Shown: positions 34,298 to 43,172, counted from the first letter of the stretch. The stretch: DNA of 64,000 nt from Nocardiopsis sp. TSRI0078 (GCF_001905145.1 NZ_LWLB01000035.1:1-64000), one strand, 5' to 3'. A program made the numbers and translations. The notes: generated from the sequence alone by a model not told the origin.

Positions 34298-35020
34298 TCA
34301 CGGGTACTCCAGCCGGGCGCGGGCTCCGGACGGGGCGGCGGCACCGCTCCCGTCCCCGGACGCGGGGTCGTCTCCGCGCCCGGCCCCGGAGCCGTTCCCG
34401 TGCTCCGGTGATCCCAGCTCCACCCCGACCAGGCGGCTGATGGCGTGCTCGGTGGCGGCGGCCATGTCCACGGTCTCCGGGCTGAGCAGCCACTGCACCT
34501 GGAGCCCGTCCATCACCGCGACGATCGAGGCCGCCACCGTCCGGCTGTCCAGGTCACCGCGTACCTCGCCCGTCTCGCGCGCCTCGTCGAGCGCGGCGGC
34601 CACCATCTCCCGCAGCCCGTCGTACCGGCTCCGGAAGTACTCCTGGGCGGGGTGCCCGTCGGTCACGCTCTCCGCCGACAGCACGGTGTACAGGCGCACG
34701 ATGCCCTCACGGCCGGTGTTGCCCCGGACGGTCTCCACCAGGTGGCGCAGGAACGCCGTTCCGCGCGGGCGCCCGGAGCCGCCCGCGTCCGCCGAGGCGT
34801 CACGCAGGTCCAGCACCCCGGTGAGCAGTTCGACCTTGGAGGGGAAGTAGTGCAGCACCCCGGCCTGGGTGAGGCCGACGCGGTCGGAGATCTCCGCGAG
34901 GGAGGCCTTGTTGTAGCCGCGGGTGGCGAAGGTCTCCATCGCGGTCCGCAGGATCTCCTCCCTGCGCTGCTCGCGGTCCCCCCGCGGCGCGCGCGGCCTG
35001 CCCGCCCTCTTCGCTCCCAC
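34298..35020 (-). CDS. TetR-family transcriptional regulator
   Basis: 240 aa. The HTH is RGYNKASLAEISDRVGLTQAGVLHYF, followed by the PSKVELLTGVL helix; the helical ligand domain contains a BetI-like SIVAVMDGLQVQWLL segment. A Gly/Ser/Ala-rich tail of about 35 residues is dispensable-looking. I place the start at GTG 35020: it has no Shine-Dalgarno, but TAGACT lies 7 nt upstream, as in leaderless actinobacterial genes. It is co-transcribed with the GNAT gene. Confidence 0.9.
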   Translation of the reverse strand: MGAKRAGRPRAPRGDREQRREEILRTAMETFATRGYNKASLAEISDRVGLTQAGVLHYFPSKVELLTGVLDLRDASADAGGSGRPRGTAFLRHLVETVRGNTGREGIVRLYTVLSAESVTDGHPAQEYFRSRYDGLREMVAAALDEARETGEVRGDLDSRTVAASIVAVMDGLQVQWLLSPETVDMAAATEHAISRLVGVELGSPEHGNGSGAGRGDDPASGDGSGAAAPSGARARLEYP

Positions 35021-35130
35021 GCGAAGGAGTCTAGGTCCAGACCGCCCAAAAGCCCATACCCCCTGTGTACTGCGGTTTCCCTCCCCTCCGCCGAGCGCTC
35101 GGAGAAGAAGGGGCAGAAGGCACCTACCAA

Positions 35131-35145
35131 ACACTCGTTAAGTGT
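35131..35145. promoter_or_regulatory. A/T-rich inverted repeat upstream of TetR and LLM genes
   Basis: ACACT-CGTTA-AGTGT is a perfect 5-bp inverted repeat inside a longer imperfect one flanked by AA and TT runs, conspicuous in this GC-rich DNA. It lies 111 bp before the TetR start and about 310 bp before the LLM gene. It could be the TetR operator. The rest of 35021-35457 shows no gene. Confidence 0.35.
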
Positions 35146-35457
35146 GTTTTCATGCGTCGGTGACGGCACCGCCACAGGTGCCGTACACGTCCCCGCGGGT
35201 CCGGCGGCCGCGTTCGCGCAGGCCCCACCGGACCCCGCGGGGTTCGTCCGGTCCCCACCGGCCCGTCCCAGAAGCGGGTGCCCCGGCCAGCCCATCCCGC
35301 CGGGGCACCCGTCCTTCCCCGTGTTCCGGACCGTGCGGGCGCGTCCCGGCGCGGAGCACCCGCGGACCGGACCGTGTCACACACTGACCCGCGCGGGGGC
35401 CGGGGAGGAGACTGGGCCCCATCCGGGACGCTCCCGGAACCACGTCGAGGAGGACAC

Positions 35458-36324
35458 ATGGAACTCGGTCTGCACGTCGCCGACTTCACCTGGGACGGCG
35501 GGACCCCGGCCATCGGACCGACTCTCGCCGACACCGCCCGCCAGGCCGAGGCGGCGGGCATCTCGCGGCTCACGGTGATGGACCACTTCTGGCAGATGGG
35601 CGGTGACAGCGGCGCCCGGGAGAACGCCATGCTGGAGGCGTACACCACCCTGGGGTTCCTGGCCGCGCACACGGAACGGGTCCTCCTGCACGCCCTGGTC
35701 ACGGCGGCCGTGTACCGCGAGCCGGGGGTGCTGGCCAAGCAGATCAGCACGCTCGACGCGCTGTCCGGCGGCCGCGCCGGACTGGGAGTGGGAGCCGCTT
35801 GGTACGCGGACGAGGCGCACGGCCTGGGCATCCCGTTCCCGTCCACCGCCGAGCGGTTCGAGCGCCTGGAGGAGACGATCCAGATCTGCCTCCGGATGTG
35901 GAGCGACGACGAGGCCCCCTACCAGGGCAGGCACTACAAGCTGGAGCGCCCCCTCAACTCCCCGCAGAACCTGTCCACGCCGCACCCGTACCTGATGGTC
36001 GGCGGCAGCGGTGAGAGGAAGACCCTGCGGATGGTGGCCCAGTACGCGGACGCGTGCAACGTCTTCGGCGGCCCCGGCGCGGAGCACAAGCTCGACGTGC
36101 TCAGGGACCACTGCGAGGCCCTGGGGCGCGACTACGACCGCATCGAGAAGACCACGACCTTCTCCTTCACCCCCGACAGCACGCGGGACGAACTGGTCCG
36201 GCAGCTCCTGGGGATGAGCCGGACCGGCTTCACGGTCGCTTACGTGTTCGGCCAGGGGTTCTCCGATCCCCGCAGGGCGGTCGAGCTGCTCGCCTCCGTC
36301 CTGCCCGAGATCGCCGACGCCTAG
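35458..36324 (+). CDS. LLM-class F420-dependent oxidoreductase
   Basis: 288 aa, a TIM-barrel luciferase-like monooxygenase. The start is MELGLHVADFTWDGG; VMDHFWQM is the typical active-site His strand; LSGGRAGLGVGAAWYADEAHGLGIPFP and YLMVGGSGERKTLRMVAQYADACNVFG are the cofactor-binding signatures of the F420 subgroup. ATG 35458 has GGAGG 5 nt upstream. It stands alone, with the TetR-GNAT operon divergent to it; that TetR may control it. The substrate is unknown. Confidence 0.9.
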   Translation: MELGLHVADFTWDGGTPAIGPTLADTARQAEAAGISRLTVMDHFWQMGGDSGARENAMLEAYTTLGFLAAHTERVLLHALVTAAVYREPGVLAKQISTLDALSGGRAGLGVGAAWYADEAHGLGIPFPSTAERFERLEETIQICLRMWSDDEAPYQGRHYKLERPLNSPQNLSTPHPYLMVGGSGERKTLRMVAQYADACNVFGGPGAEHKLDVLRDHCEALGRDYDRIEKTTTFSFTPDSTRDELVRQLLGMSRTGFTVAYVFGQGFSDPRRAVELLASVLPEIADA

Positions 36325-36514
36325 GACATCGAACAGGGCGGTCGTCCGGGGGCGGGCCCGGCCGGGGACGGACGGCCGGGAACGGTCTGCCGGGGGGAAG
36401 GCCGGCCGCCGGCGACGGGAGCCTCCGACCGTGGGGGCCGCACCCGTTTCCCGGGGTGACCCGGGAGGGTGCGGGCCCCGGCGGGCCCGTACGCACCCGC
36501 CGACGCCGCGGACC

Positions 36515-36543
36515 GGGCCCGGCGACGTTCCGCGGCCGGGCCC
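36515..36543. terminator. Terminator hairpin after copper-protein gene
   Basis: The perfect 9-bp inverted repeat GGGCCCGGC/GCCGGGCCC with an 11-nt loop sits 6 bp beyond the stop of the minus-strand Csp-like gene. A second small hairpin (CCCGGG-GTGA-CCCGGG) lies near 36450 on the LLM side. Confidence 0.6.
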
Positions 36544-36548
36544 TCAGG

Positions 36549-36953
36549 TCACAGCGAGTCGATCAGCTCGCGGCAGGCGCGCTGGCAGCGCCGGCACGTC
36601 TCCGCGCACACGCGGCAGTGCTCGTGCATGGAGGCGTGCGCCTCGCACTCGTCGGCGCAGGTCTTGCAGGCCTGCTCGCAGGCCTCCAGGACCGCCCGGG
36701 TCAGGTTGGCGTCGTAGCCCGTGTGGCGTGAGAGCACACGCCCGGTCGTGTCGCACTGGTCCGCGCAGTCGAGGTTGGTGCGCACGCACTTGACGAGGTC
36801 GGCGGCCGTGTCCTCGCTCAGGCAGGCGTCCGCGCACGCGGTACACGACTGGGCGCACTCGAAGCACGCCTCGATACAGGCGAGCAGCTTCTCCCGGTCG
36901 ACTCCGCCCAGGTCCTTGGGATAGGTCTCCAACATCTGGCGTGCCACACTCAT
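36549..36953 (-). CDS. Four-helix-bundle Cys-rich copper-storage protein (Csp-like, DUF326)
   Basis: 134 aa with 16 Cys arranged along helices, for example CIEACFECAQSCTACADACL, CVRTNLDCADQC, CEQACKTCADECEAH and CRVCAETCRRCQRAC. This CxxxC/CxxC spacing is that of Csp copper-storage proteins, which bind many Cu(I) ions inside a four-helix bundle. There is no signal peptide, so it should be cytosolic (Csp3 type). ATG 36953 (MSVARQMLE) has AAGGGGGA upstream. It is monocistronic; no copper regulator lies beside it. Confidence 0.9.
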   Translation of the reverse strand: MSVARQMLETYPKDLGGVDREKLLACIEACFECAQSCTACADACLSEDTAADLVKCVRTNLDCADQCDTTGRVLSRHTGYDANLTRAVLEACEQACKTCADECEAHASMHEHCRVCAETCRRCQRACRELIDSL

Positions 36954-37113
36954 GGCTCGGTTCCCCCTTGGCGTCGAGAATGTCTGGGACCTGCGGGCCG
37001 GAGCCGGCGGCACCGGCCCACGTCCCCCACTAACCCCCGCCCCCCGGGCCAAACCCCCACGGGGATGACCACCCGCCCTGGTCCGCGCGACACGTGCCGG
37101 AGCGGGCGGCCCC

Positions 37114-37704
37114 TCACACCAGGCCCTCCACGTCGTCGCGCAGCACCGCACCGCGGCGCATGAACTCCGCGGCGGCCGCGAGGCCGAGACCGAGGACCAC
37201 CGCGGCCACCGGTACGTCGACGACGGCGTCCAGGGCCGGGGCTCCCGGGAGCGCACGGCCCGCCTCGTCCACGACGGCCCGGTGTCCGAACACCCGTGCC
37301 GCGGCCGCCAGCAGCGCTCCCGCCAGCACGACGACGGCGCACGCCCAGAGCCGGCGCGCGTTGACCGGAGTGAAGGGCTCCCCGGCCCGCAGCGTCCTCA
37401 CCACGCGGAACAGCAGCAGCCCGACGACCGCCACCTGCACGGCGAGGACCAGTGAGGGCGCGAACGCCCACAGCCGGTCGCCGGCGGTCGGCTCGGCGAT
37501 CTCCAGCACAGCGGTGACGGGACCCGTGAGCGCGAACCCGTCCCCCTCCCCGGCGGGCACGGCACCGGCCGCCGAGGTCTCGACGGGGACGAGGACGTTG
37601 TCCGCCACCAGGGCTCCGGCGGCGGCGAAGCAGGCCAGGAGCACTCCCACCGCGGTCGCCGCGAGGGCCGCCCACTCCGCGGCGCGTTGACGTACAGCCT
37701 TCAC
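37114..37704 (-). CDS. DUF2975 membrane protein
   Basis: About 196 aa with four membrane helices: one N-terminal, a pair around the conserved LRAGEPFTPVNARRLW loop, and one at the end. It finishes with AEFMRRGAVLRDDVEGLV, the family's C-terminal signature. GTG 37704 has GGTGGG 5 nt upstream; ATG 37719 is an alternative. DUF2975 genes usually precede a tiny XRE-type regulator; none follows here. The start faces two A/T-rich palindromes shared with the divergent CPBP gene. Confidence 0.82.
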   Translation of the reverse strand: MKAVRQRAAEWAALAATAVGVLLACFAAAGALVADNVLVPVETSAAGAVPAGEGDGFALTGPVTAVLEIAEPTAGDRLWAFAPSLVLAVQVAVVGLLLFRVVRTLRAGEPFTPVNARRLWACAVVVLAGALLAAAARVFGHRAVVDEAGRALPGAPALDAVVDVPVAAVVLGLGLAAAAEFMRRGAVLRDDVEGLV

Positions 37705-37730
37705 AGGTACCCACCACATCTCACGTTGCG

Positions 37731-37778
37731 CTTATCGAAAATCGATAAGATCCACGCCTAATGTATCGGTAATCGATA
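37731..37778. promoter_or_regulatory. Paired palindromic operators between DUF2975 and CPBP genes
   Basis: Two related palindromes: CTTATCGA-AAA-TCGATAAG (37731-37749, perfect 8-bp arms) and TATCG-GTAAT-CGATA (37764-37778). Both contain TATCG/CGATA half-sites, and their centres are 31 bp apart, about three helical turns. They fill the 95-bp divergent promoter region, so one dimeric regulator, perhaps as a tetramer, could control both genes. The regulator is not encoded next to them. Confidence 0.6.
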
Positions 37779-37814
37779 TGGCAACGCATCCCCCACACAT
37801 CCGAGGTCCTCCCC

Positions 37815-38527
37815 ATGAGCGGCACCGCACCCGCCCCCGCCAACGACACCGCCCCCGTCCGCACGTCCGCCGTCTTCCTGGCCGGCACCGTCCTGTGCTT
37901 CGTCGCCCCGCCCCTGGCGGCGGGAGTCCTGGCCCCCGCGCCGCCCCCGCCCGGCGCCCTGCTCGCGCTCGCCCTGGTCGAGCTCGTGTCCGCGATCGCG
38001 CTCGTGTTCTGGTGGCCGCGCCGGCGGGGGCTGCCGTTCGACGCACTCGGGCTGACGTCGCGCTCCTGGGGCGCGACGCCCTGATCGGGGCCGCGACCGT
38101 CCCGCCGCGCCTGCTGCTGGAGTTCGCCGTGCTGATCCCCGCGGCCGACGGCGCCGACGACCCCGGGGTCCGGGAGGTGCTCGACAACGCCTCGGCGGGA
38201 GCGCTGGCGCTCACTGCGACGCTGGTACTCGGGGTGGTGGGAGGGGGTCTGGCCGAGGAGCTCTACTTCCGCGGCTTCCTGCTGGGAGCCCTGCCCGGGT
38301 TCTTCGTCCACCGCGGGGCCGCGCTGCACGGCGCGGCCCTGGTCTCGGTGCTCCTCTTCGCCGCGCTGCACCTGCCGTCCTCGGGCCCCGACGCGGTCGC
38401 CATCGTGCTCGCCGGGCTGGTCTACACGGCCCTGTTCCTCGCGACCCGCCGCCTGACCGCGACCGTCGTCGCGCACTCGCTGTGGAACGTCTCCGCCGTC
38501 GTCACCGTCCTCGCCCTCTACGGGTGA
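37815..38527 (+). pseudogene. CPBP-family intramembrane metalloprotease, frameshifted
   Basis: The N-terminal part (37815 to TGA at 38084) and the C-terminal part lie in different frames. The C-terminal frame carries the CPBP signature: EELYFRGFLLG with the Glu-Glu and Arg, then LLFAALHLPS and VVAHSLWN. Reading would be continuous (SRSWGRDALIGA) if the run of four G at 38068-38071 had five, so loss of one G explains the break. Intact, the protein would be about 237 aa with several helices. It may be a sequencing error, a phase-variable tract, or a true pseudogene. Confidence 0.75.
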
Positions 38528-38676
38528 GCGGCGGACCGGGCGGCGGGACGGCCGGAGGAAGGACCGCGCAGCAGGGCGACCGGGGGGAAGGACCGTACGG
38601 CGGGACGGTCGGGAAGCAGTGTGGCCGGCCCCCGCGAGGATCCGGCCACGCTCTCACTTCCCGGGAGGGGCCGCCG

Positions 38677-38708
38677 GCGCGGTGCGGCGGGTATCCGCCG
38701 CACCGCGC
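38677..38708. terminator. Bidirectional hairpin between CPBP and BCCT genes
   Basis: A perfect 14-bp stem GCGCGGTGCGGCGG with loop GTAT. It lies between the convergent CPBP (ends 38527) and BCCT (ends 38763) genes. No U-tract follows. Confidence 0.65.
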
Positions 38709-38762
38709 GCGAAGGACGTGTCGGTGTCCCGTCCCGGCTCGGTACCGGCCCCGTCCCGCGCG

Positions 38763-40901
38763 TCAGCGCTCCTCCTCGCCCTGCTCGTAGATCTCGGCCG
38801 TCCCGGGGCCGTGGTCGGGCATCGCCGACCGGGCGGACGCCTCCCGGTGCAGCCGCAGGAACTCCAGGTGGCGCTCGTACTCGTCGAGGATGTTGCCGAT
38901 GAGCTGTTCCTTGGTGAAGCCCATCACGTCGTAGCCCTGGCTGCCCTCGGTGAGGTAGACCTCGAAGCGCACGTAGCTGTCGTGCTCGGTGAGCGACCGC
39001 ATGGCGAACGCCGGGGTGGGCATCACGATCGGCCACACCCGGTAGCTGAAGTCCTCCTCCGAGCCCATCGGCACCTTCAGGTCCAGGTGCGGGATTCCGG
39101 CCTCCTCGTCGGTCCCCTCGGTGACCGACGCCTCCACGCCCTGGTTGCGCAGCTCCTCGGCGACCTCCTGGAACGCGGGACGGCACACCTCGTGGACGAA
39201 CCTGACGCCCGCACGCTTGCCGGGGAAGTTCACCGCCCTGGCGACACGCTGCCGCCAGTTCCTCTCCGGTCCCCGGCGTTCGGGCGCGGTCCGGTCCGAC
39301 AGCGACGACGTCAGGGTGGTCCGGAAGGCGTCCTGCCGGAACCGCTCGACCCGGAGCGCCTTGTACAGGCCCCAGATGATCAGCAGCATGACGATCGAGA
39401 ACGGCAGGCCCATGATGATGGTCGCGTTGGTCAGCGCGTCCACACCGCCGACGATGAGCATGGCGAGCGTGAGCAGGCCGGTCGCCGCCGCCCAGAAGAT
39501 GCGCAGCCACGGGGAGGCATCGGTGATCGGCGTCGGCAGGTGGGAGCTGAGGTTGCCCATCACCAGCGCGCCGGAGTCCGCGGAGGTGACGTAGAGCAGC
39601 AGCCCGACGAAGGTCGCCAGCCCGGCGGTGAACAGCACACCCGGGTACTGCATGAGCAGTGTGTAGAAGCCCTGTTCGGGCACGTTCATGGCGGTCTCGC
39701 CGAACTCGGTGTTGCCCCGCATCACGACACCCAGCGCGCTGTTGCCGAAGATCGACAGGAACGTCAGCGTGTACAGCAGCGGGACCACCAGCGTCGCCGC
39801 GACGAACTGCCGGATGGTGCGGCCGCGCGAGATCCTGGCGAGGAACAGTCCCACGAACGGCGCCCAGGCGATCCACCAGGCCCAGAAGAACAGCGTCCAG
39901 GCGTTGAGCCACTCGGTCGGCTGGTCGTAGGCGAAAGTGTTCAGCGTCATCGAGGGGAAGCGGCTGATGTAGTCGCCGATGTTGAGGATGAGGGCGTTGA
40001 GCAGCCGTGCGGGTCCCTCGGCGATGAGCACGTACAGCATCAGGACGATGGCGAGCAGGACGTTGAGCTCGGACAGCCGCCTGATACCCCGGTCGACACC
40101 CGCCACGGCGGACACCGTGGCCATGAGGATGGCGACGAGGACCAGCCCCAGCTGCGCCGCGATTCCCTCGGGGATGCCGAAGAGGAAGTTCAGCCCGTAG
40201 TTGAGCTGCACGACGCCGATGCCGAGCGACACGGAGATGCCGAAGATCGTGCCGAGGATGGCCGCGAGGTCGACCGCGTCACCGATCCGGCCGTGGATGC
40301 GCTTGCCGATGAGCGGGTACAGGGCCGACCGGATGGCCAGCGGAAGGTGGTAGCGGAACGCGAAGTAGCCCAGCGCCATGCCCATCAGCGCGTACATCGC
40401 CCATCCGGTGACGCCGTAGTGGAAGAGCGTCCACACCACGGCCTGCCGGGCCGCCTCGATGGTCTGCGGATCGCCCTCGGGAGGTGCGAGGTAGTGGGTG
40501 ACCGGACCGGAGACGGAGAAGAACATCAGGTCGATGCCGATACCCGCCGCGAACAGCATGGCCGCCCACGCGAACACCCCGTAGTCCGGCGTGGAGTGCT
40601 GGGGCCCGAGCTTGACCTGGCCGTATCGGGACACGGCGACGAACACCACGAACCCCAGGTACAGGGTGGCGACGAGGAAGTAGTACCAGCCGAACCCCCG
40701 GGAGATCCACGACACGACCGTGCCGATCGTGTCCGCGGCGCCCGTCGGCGTGATGATCGCCCAGAGCGAGATCAGGATGATCAGCACGGACGATCCGACG
40801 AAGACCACGGGTTTGAGCCGGCTCTTCCCGACCTGGTTGTCGTCCGTGGTCTTCGGGGTCCCCGGTTCCGCTGGGTTGTCCTGCTCTCCGTTGGTGGACA
40901 C
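38763..40901 (-). CDS. BCCT-family choline/betaine transporter (BetT-like)
   Basis: About 712 aa. Twelve membrane helices span residues about 30-520, with the BCCT signature WTLFFWAWWIAWAPFVGLFLARISRGRTIR. The family's Trp/Gly-rich GIGIDLMFFSVSGPVTHYLAPPEG segment is also present. A long cytosolic C-terminal domain of about 180 residues (FRQDAFRTTLTSSLSDR onward, ending HLEFLRLHREASARS) marks the BetT subtype, where it senses osmotic stress. I start it at GTG 40901 with AGAGGGG; TTG one codon upstream is possible. It probably imports choline for glycine-betaine synthesis, but no bet genes are adjacent. Confidence 0.93.
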   Translation of the reverse strand: MSTNGEQDNPAEPGTPKTTDDNQVGKSRLKPVVFVGSSVLIILISLWAIITPTGAADTIGTVVSWISRGFGWYYFLVATLYLGFVVFVAVSRYGQVKLGPQHSTPDYGVFAWAAMLFAAGIGIDLMFFSVSGPVTHYLAPPEGDPQTIEAARQAVVWTLFHYGVTGWAMYALMGMALGYFAFRYHLPLAIRSALYPLIGKRIHGRIGDAVDLAAILGTIFGISVSLGIGVVQLNYGLNFLFGIPEGIAAQLGLVLVAILMATVSAVAGVDRGIRRLSELNVLLAIVLMLYVLIAEGPARLLNALILNIGDYISRFPSMTLNTFAYDQPTEWLNAWTLFFWAWWIAWAPFVGLFLARISRGRTIRQFVAATLVVPLLYTLTFLSIFGNSALGVVMRGNTEFGETAMNVPEQGFYTLLMQYPGVLFTAGLATFVGLLLYVTSADSGALVMGNLSSHLPTPITDASPWLRIFWAAATGLLTLAMLIVGGVDALTNATIIMGLPFSIVMLLIIWGLYKALRVERFRQDAFRTTLTSSLSDRTAPERRGPERNWRQRVARAVNFPGKRAGVRFVHEVCRPAFQEVAEELRNQGVEASVTEGTDEEAGIPHLDLKVPMGSEEDFSYRVWPIVMPTPAFAMRSLTEHDSYVRFEVYLTEGSQGYDVMGFTKEQLIGNILDEYERHLEFLRLHREASARSAMPDHGPGTAEIYEQGEEER

Positions 40902-41202
40902 CAATATCCCCTCTCGTCCGTACGGTGCCGGTGGTGGTTCACTGCGCCTGACGGCGCCGGAGCGTCACCAAGGATGGAGTCGGCGGCCCCCGGGAACACC
41001 GCCACCGGGAGGCCGTCGTGTCCCTCCACGACCGGTGGGAGGCGCGACTTTCGAACAGTCCACGCCCTTATCCTCCACGACCGCTCGGTGATGGAGCGGT
41101 AACCCGGGTATGCCGGTGTGCCGCTTCCCGCGACAGCGCCCGTGAAACCTCCCCGGCGCCGAGGAGATACATCTGATATCGGCGCGGTGGCAGGATGCCC
41201 GG

Positions 41203-41643
41203 ATGGGGAACCTCCACCAGTACTTCCACGCCCCCGACGACAGGGCGGCGCTGACCGCGTTCACCGAGGGTCCGGACGCCGCCGGCCTCCCGGTGCTGGA
41301 GGTCAAGGGCGTCGATCCGTCGTTGCAGCTCGGTTTCGCCGAGGCCGCGCTCACGGGAGCGGAACCCGGACACGTGGGTGCCGGCCCCCGGGCCGCCGGG
41401 CTCCTCAGCGACCCCGGCGCGGAGGCGGTGTGGGTGGTCACGCTCACCGACCGGCTACGCGACTCCCTGGCCGGGGCTTCGCCCGGCCTCCTGGCCTCGG
41501 TCGCCCACACATGGGCGCGGAGCCCGGCCTTCGACCCGTCGCCCGATCCCGGGCCCTTGGCCGGCTTCCTCACGGGCCTGACCGATCTGGCCTCACGGGC
41601 CCGGTCCCAGGAGCACGGGCTCTACTGCCGGATCGTGCTGTGA
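41203..41643 (+). CDS. Actinobacterial protein of unknown function
   Basis: 146 aa, soluble, starting MGNLHQYFHAPDDRAALTAF with ATG 41203 and AGGA 9 nt upstream. It has regular alpha/beta character, and VWVVTLTDRLRDSLAG and LAGFLTGLTDLASRA helices. There is no motif I can assign. The 301 bp before it hold the BCCT promoter on the other strand and an A/T-rich GATACATCTGATATCGG stretch just upstream that may belong to its promoter. Confidence 0.65.
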   Translation: MGNLHQYFHAPDDRAALTAFTEGPDAAGLPVLEVKGVDPSLQLGFAEAALTGAEPGHVGAGPRAAGLLSDPGAEAVWVVTLTDRLRDSLAGASPGLLASVAHTWARSPAFDPSPDPGPLAGFLTGLTDLASRARSQEHGLYCRIVL

Positions 41644-41731
41644 ACACCCGTGGTCCCGGGAACTCCGCCGAACACGGTCGTCCATCATCGGGGCGAGTAC
41701 GCACGGCCTTGGGACGTTCGACGGATCCCTC

Positions 41732-41759
41732 GGCGGTTCACCTCCGCGTGCCCGGAGCT
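41732..41759 (-). repeat. Solitary type I-E-like CRISPR repeat (one stem mismatch)
   Basis: Read on the minus strand the unit is GAGCTCCGGGCACGCGGAG followed by GTGAACCG. It has the stem-loop (loop GCAC) and 3' handle of type I-E repeats; one stem base is changed (G for C). It shares the same handle and nearly the same stem with the copy at 42666-42692. No second repeat occurs at the expected 61-bp distance, so it is not an array. Confidence 0.5.
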
Positions 41760-41930
41760 CGGGACGCGATTCGGTGGAGCATGGGAGGTTCCCTCTTCGA
41801 CCACACCACCGTGTTCGGCGTTCGATACCCCCGGTCGAATGGACGGTCTGGAGCCAGAACCCCGTCGGAGTGTTCGTTGTGCCGCGCGGGGCCACCGTGT
41901 GCCGGGGCCGACCGTCGCTCCCGCCCCGGA

Positions 41931-42434
41931 TCAATCGGTGTCGTAGACCGTCACCACGACACCGCGGGCCAGGAGCTCCCGCTCCACGAGAGGTTGGATA
42001 CGGTCCCACTCGCCACCGGCCAGCCCGCAGCCGATCCGGGGCATGTGCACGGTGGCACCGAGTTCAAGGGCATGAGGGTTCAGCGCGCGCAGGCAGGAGG
42101 CCACCGCTTCGTAGCGGATGGGCGGGCCGCCACTGCCGCGGCGCGTGCCGTGTTGGGCGACCATGTTCGCCACCCACGTGTCGGAGCTGACCTGGACCAG
42201 GCGCACGGCCCCGAGTGCGAAGTCGTTGCGGGCGCGCTCGCGGTGCCAGGCGCGGTAGTCGCGTTCGGGTTCGGGCCAGCGGCGGGACAGCGCCAGGACG
42301 AACCCTTTGCCCCAGCCACCCCGGTTGTTGCACACGTGGGCGATGATCTTGGGTCCTGGGGCCTGCGGGCTCGTGGCGTCTCCGCGCGAGATGCGCAGAC
42401 CGGTCGGTGGGGGGACGCGAGGGGAGGTGGGCAT
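41931..42434 (-). CDS. Macro-domain (ADP-ribose-binding) protein
   Basis: 167 aa made of a single macro domain: KIIAHVCNNRGGWGKGFVLALSRRWPEPE gives the Asn and Gly-rich loop 1, and VHMPRIGCGLAGGEWD gives loop 2. This is the ALC1/TARG-like or Poa1p-like form found in bacteria. Such domains bind or hydrolyse ADP-ribose adducts on protein or DNA; the reaction here is unknown. ATG 42434; no clear ribosome site. No DarT-like toxin is adjacent. Confidence 0.85.
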   Translation of the reverse strand: MPTSPRVPPPTGLRISRGDATSPQAPGPKIIAHVCNNRGGWGKGFVLALSRRWPEPERDYRAWHRERARNDFALGAVRLVQVSSDTWVANMVAQHGTRRGSGGPPIRYEAVASCLRALNPHALELGATVHMPRIGCGLAGGEWDRIQPLVERELLARGVVVTVYDTD

Positions 42435-42665
42435 GCGGGCACGATAACGGACGGGTTCGACACCCGTCCGAGACCCCTGGCGAGCAGTGGAGGAGGGATG
42501 TCCGGTCGGCCGCCGGCTGGGCACGGCCACCGGACCTCCCCAGCCGGTCTGCTCCTGGGGGAAGTTCTCGTCGTCCTGGAGATCGTTGTTGCTCCTGCGC
42601 CAGTCCTCCACCCGGTACGGCATATCGGCCGGTTGCCCCGGGGGCTCTCTCACAGAGGAGGGCGC

Positions 42666-42692
42666 CGGTTCACCTCCGCGTGCGCGGAGCCC
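42666..42692 (-). repeat. Solitary type I-E-like CRISPR repeat
   Basis: The minus-strand unit begins GGGCTCCGCGCACGCGGAG and ends GTGAACCG. Stem CTCCGC/GCGGAG with loop GCAC plus the AACCG handle closely parallels the E. coli-type I-E repeat (CCCCGC stem, AAACCG end). The 269-bp gap 42435-42703 that contains it has no convincing gene and no second repeat. Confidence 0.6.
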
Positions 42693-42703
42693 GGCCTTCG
42701 GCC

Positions 42704-43045
42704 TCAGCTCAGGACGCCTCCGAGGCTGATCTCGTTGCCTTCCGTGTCCCGGTAGACCACCTTGGCCACGCCACCTTCGTACGTCTCGCGTTTCGCGGGT
42801 TCGATGCCCCGGCGGGCGATCTCGGCGACCCGGTCGTCGAGATCGTTGACGAAGGACAACACCAGGGCGTTTCCCGCCCGCTCCGGGTCCTGCACGATGT
42901 AGACGTACCGGTGCTCGGCCACTTCCCACACCGCCTCGACGTCATTCGGTAGAAACGTCGGCTGCCGACCGAAGAACCGCTCATACCAAGGCAACGCCGA
43001 GGCGTAGTCGGTGACGGGGATGCCTGCGAAGAGGTCGCGTGCCAT
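42704..43045 (-). CDS. VOC-superfamily (glyoxalase/bleomycin-resistance) protein
   Basis: 113 aa, one VOC module pair: MARDLFAGIPVTDYASALPWYERFFGRQP at the start, YVYIVQDPERAGNALVLSF in the middle, and VYRDTEGNEISLGGVL with the metal-ligand Glu at the end. ATG 43045 has a strong AGGGAGGG. The role is unknown: dimeric VOC proteins may bind drugs or act as metal-dependent lyases or dioxygenases. Confidence 0.88.
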   Translation of the reverse strand: MARDLFAGIPVTDYASALPWYERFFGRQPTFLPNDVEAVWEVAEHRYVYIVQDPERAGNALVLSFVNDLDDRVAEIARRGIEPAKRETYEGGVAKVVYRDTEGNEISLGGVLS

Positions 43046-43172
43046 GCCACCCTCCCTGTGTGGTCGGTATGTCACCGGTACTGACCCCTACAGCACCGGA
43101 AACTCATCGTTGTCCGCCTCGCGACGCCCTGACCGCCCCGCTTTCCACAGCACGGTGACCGCAACCGACCGC

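Noticed and set aside
42435..42665. Short minus-strand coding frame ahead of the macro-domain gene
   Set aside because: It reads plausibly for about 40 codons, but it has no ribosome site and simply continues into the macro-domain frame.
41732..42692. A functional CRISPR array
   Set aside because: No two repeats occur at about 61-bp spacing, and there is no leader or cas gene.
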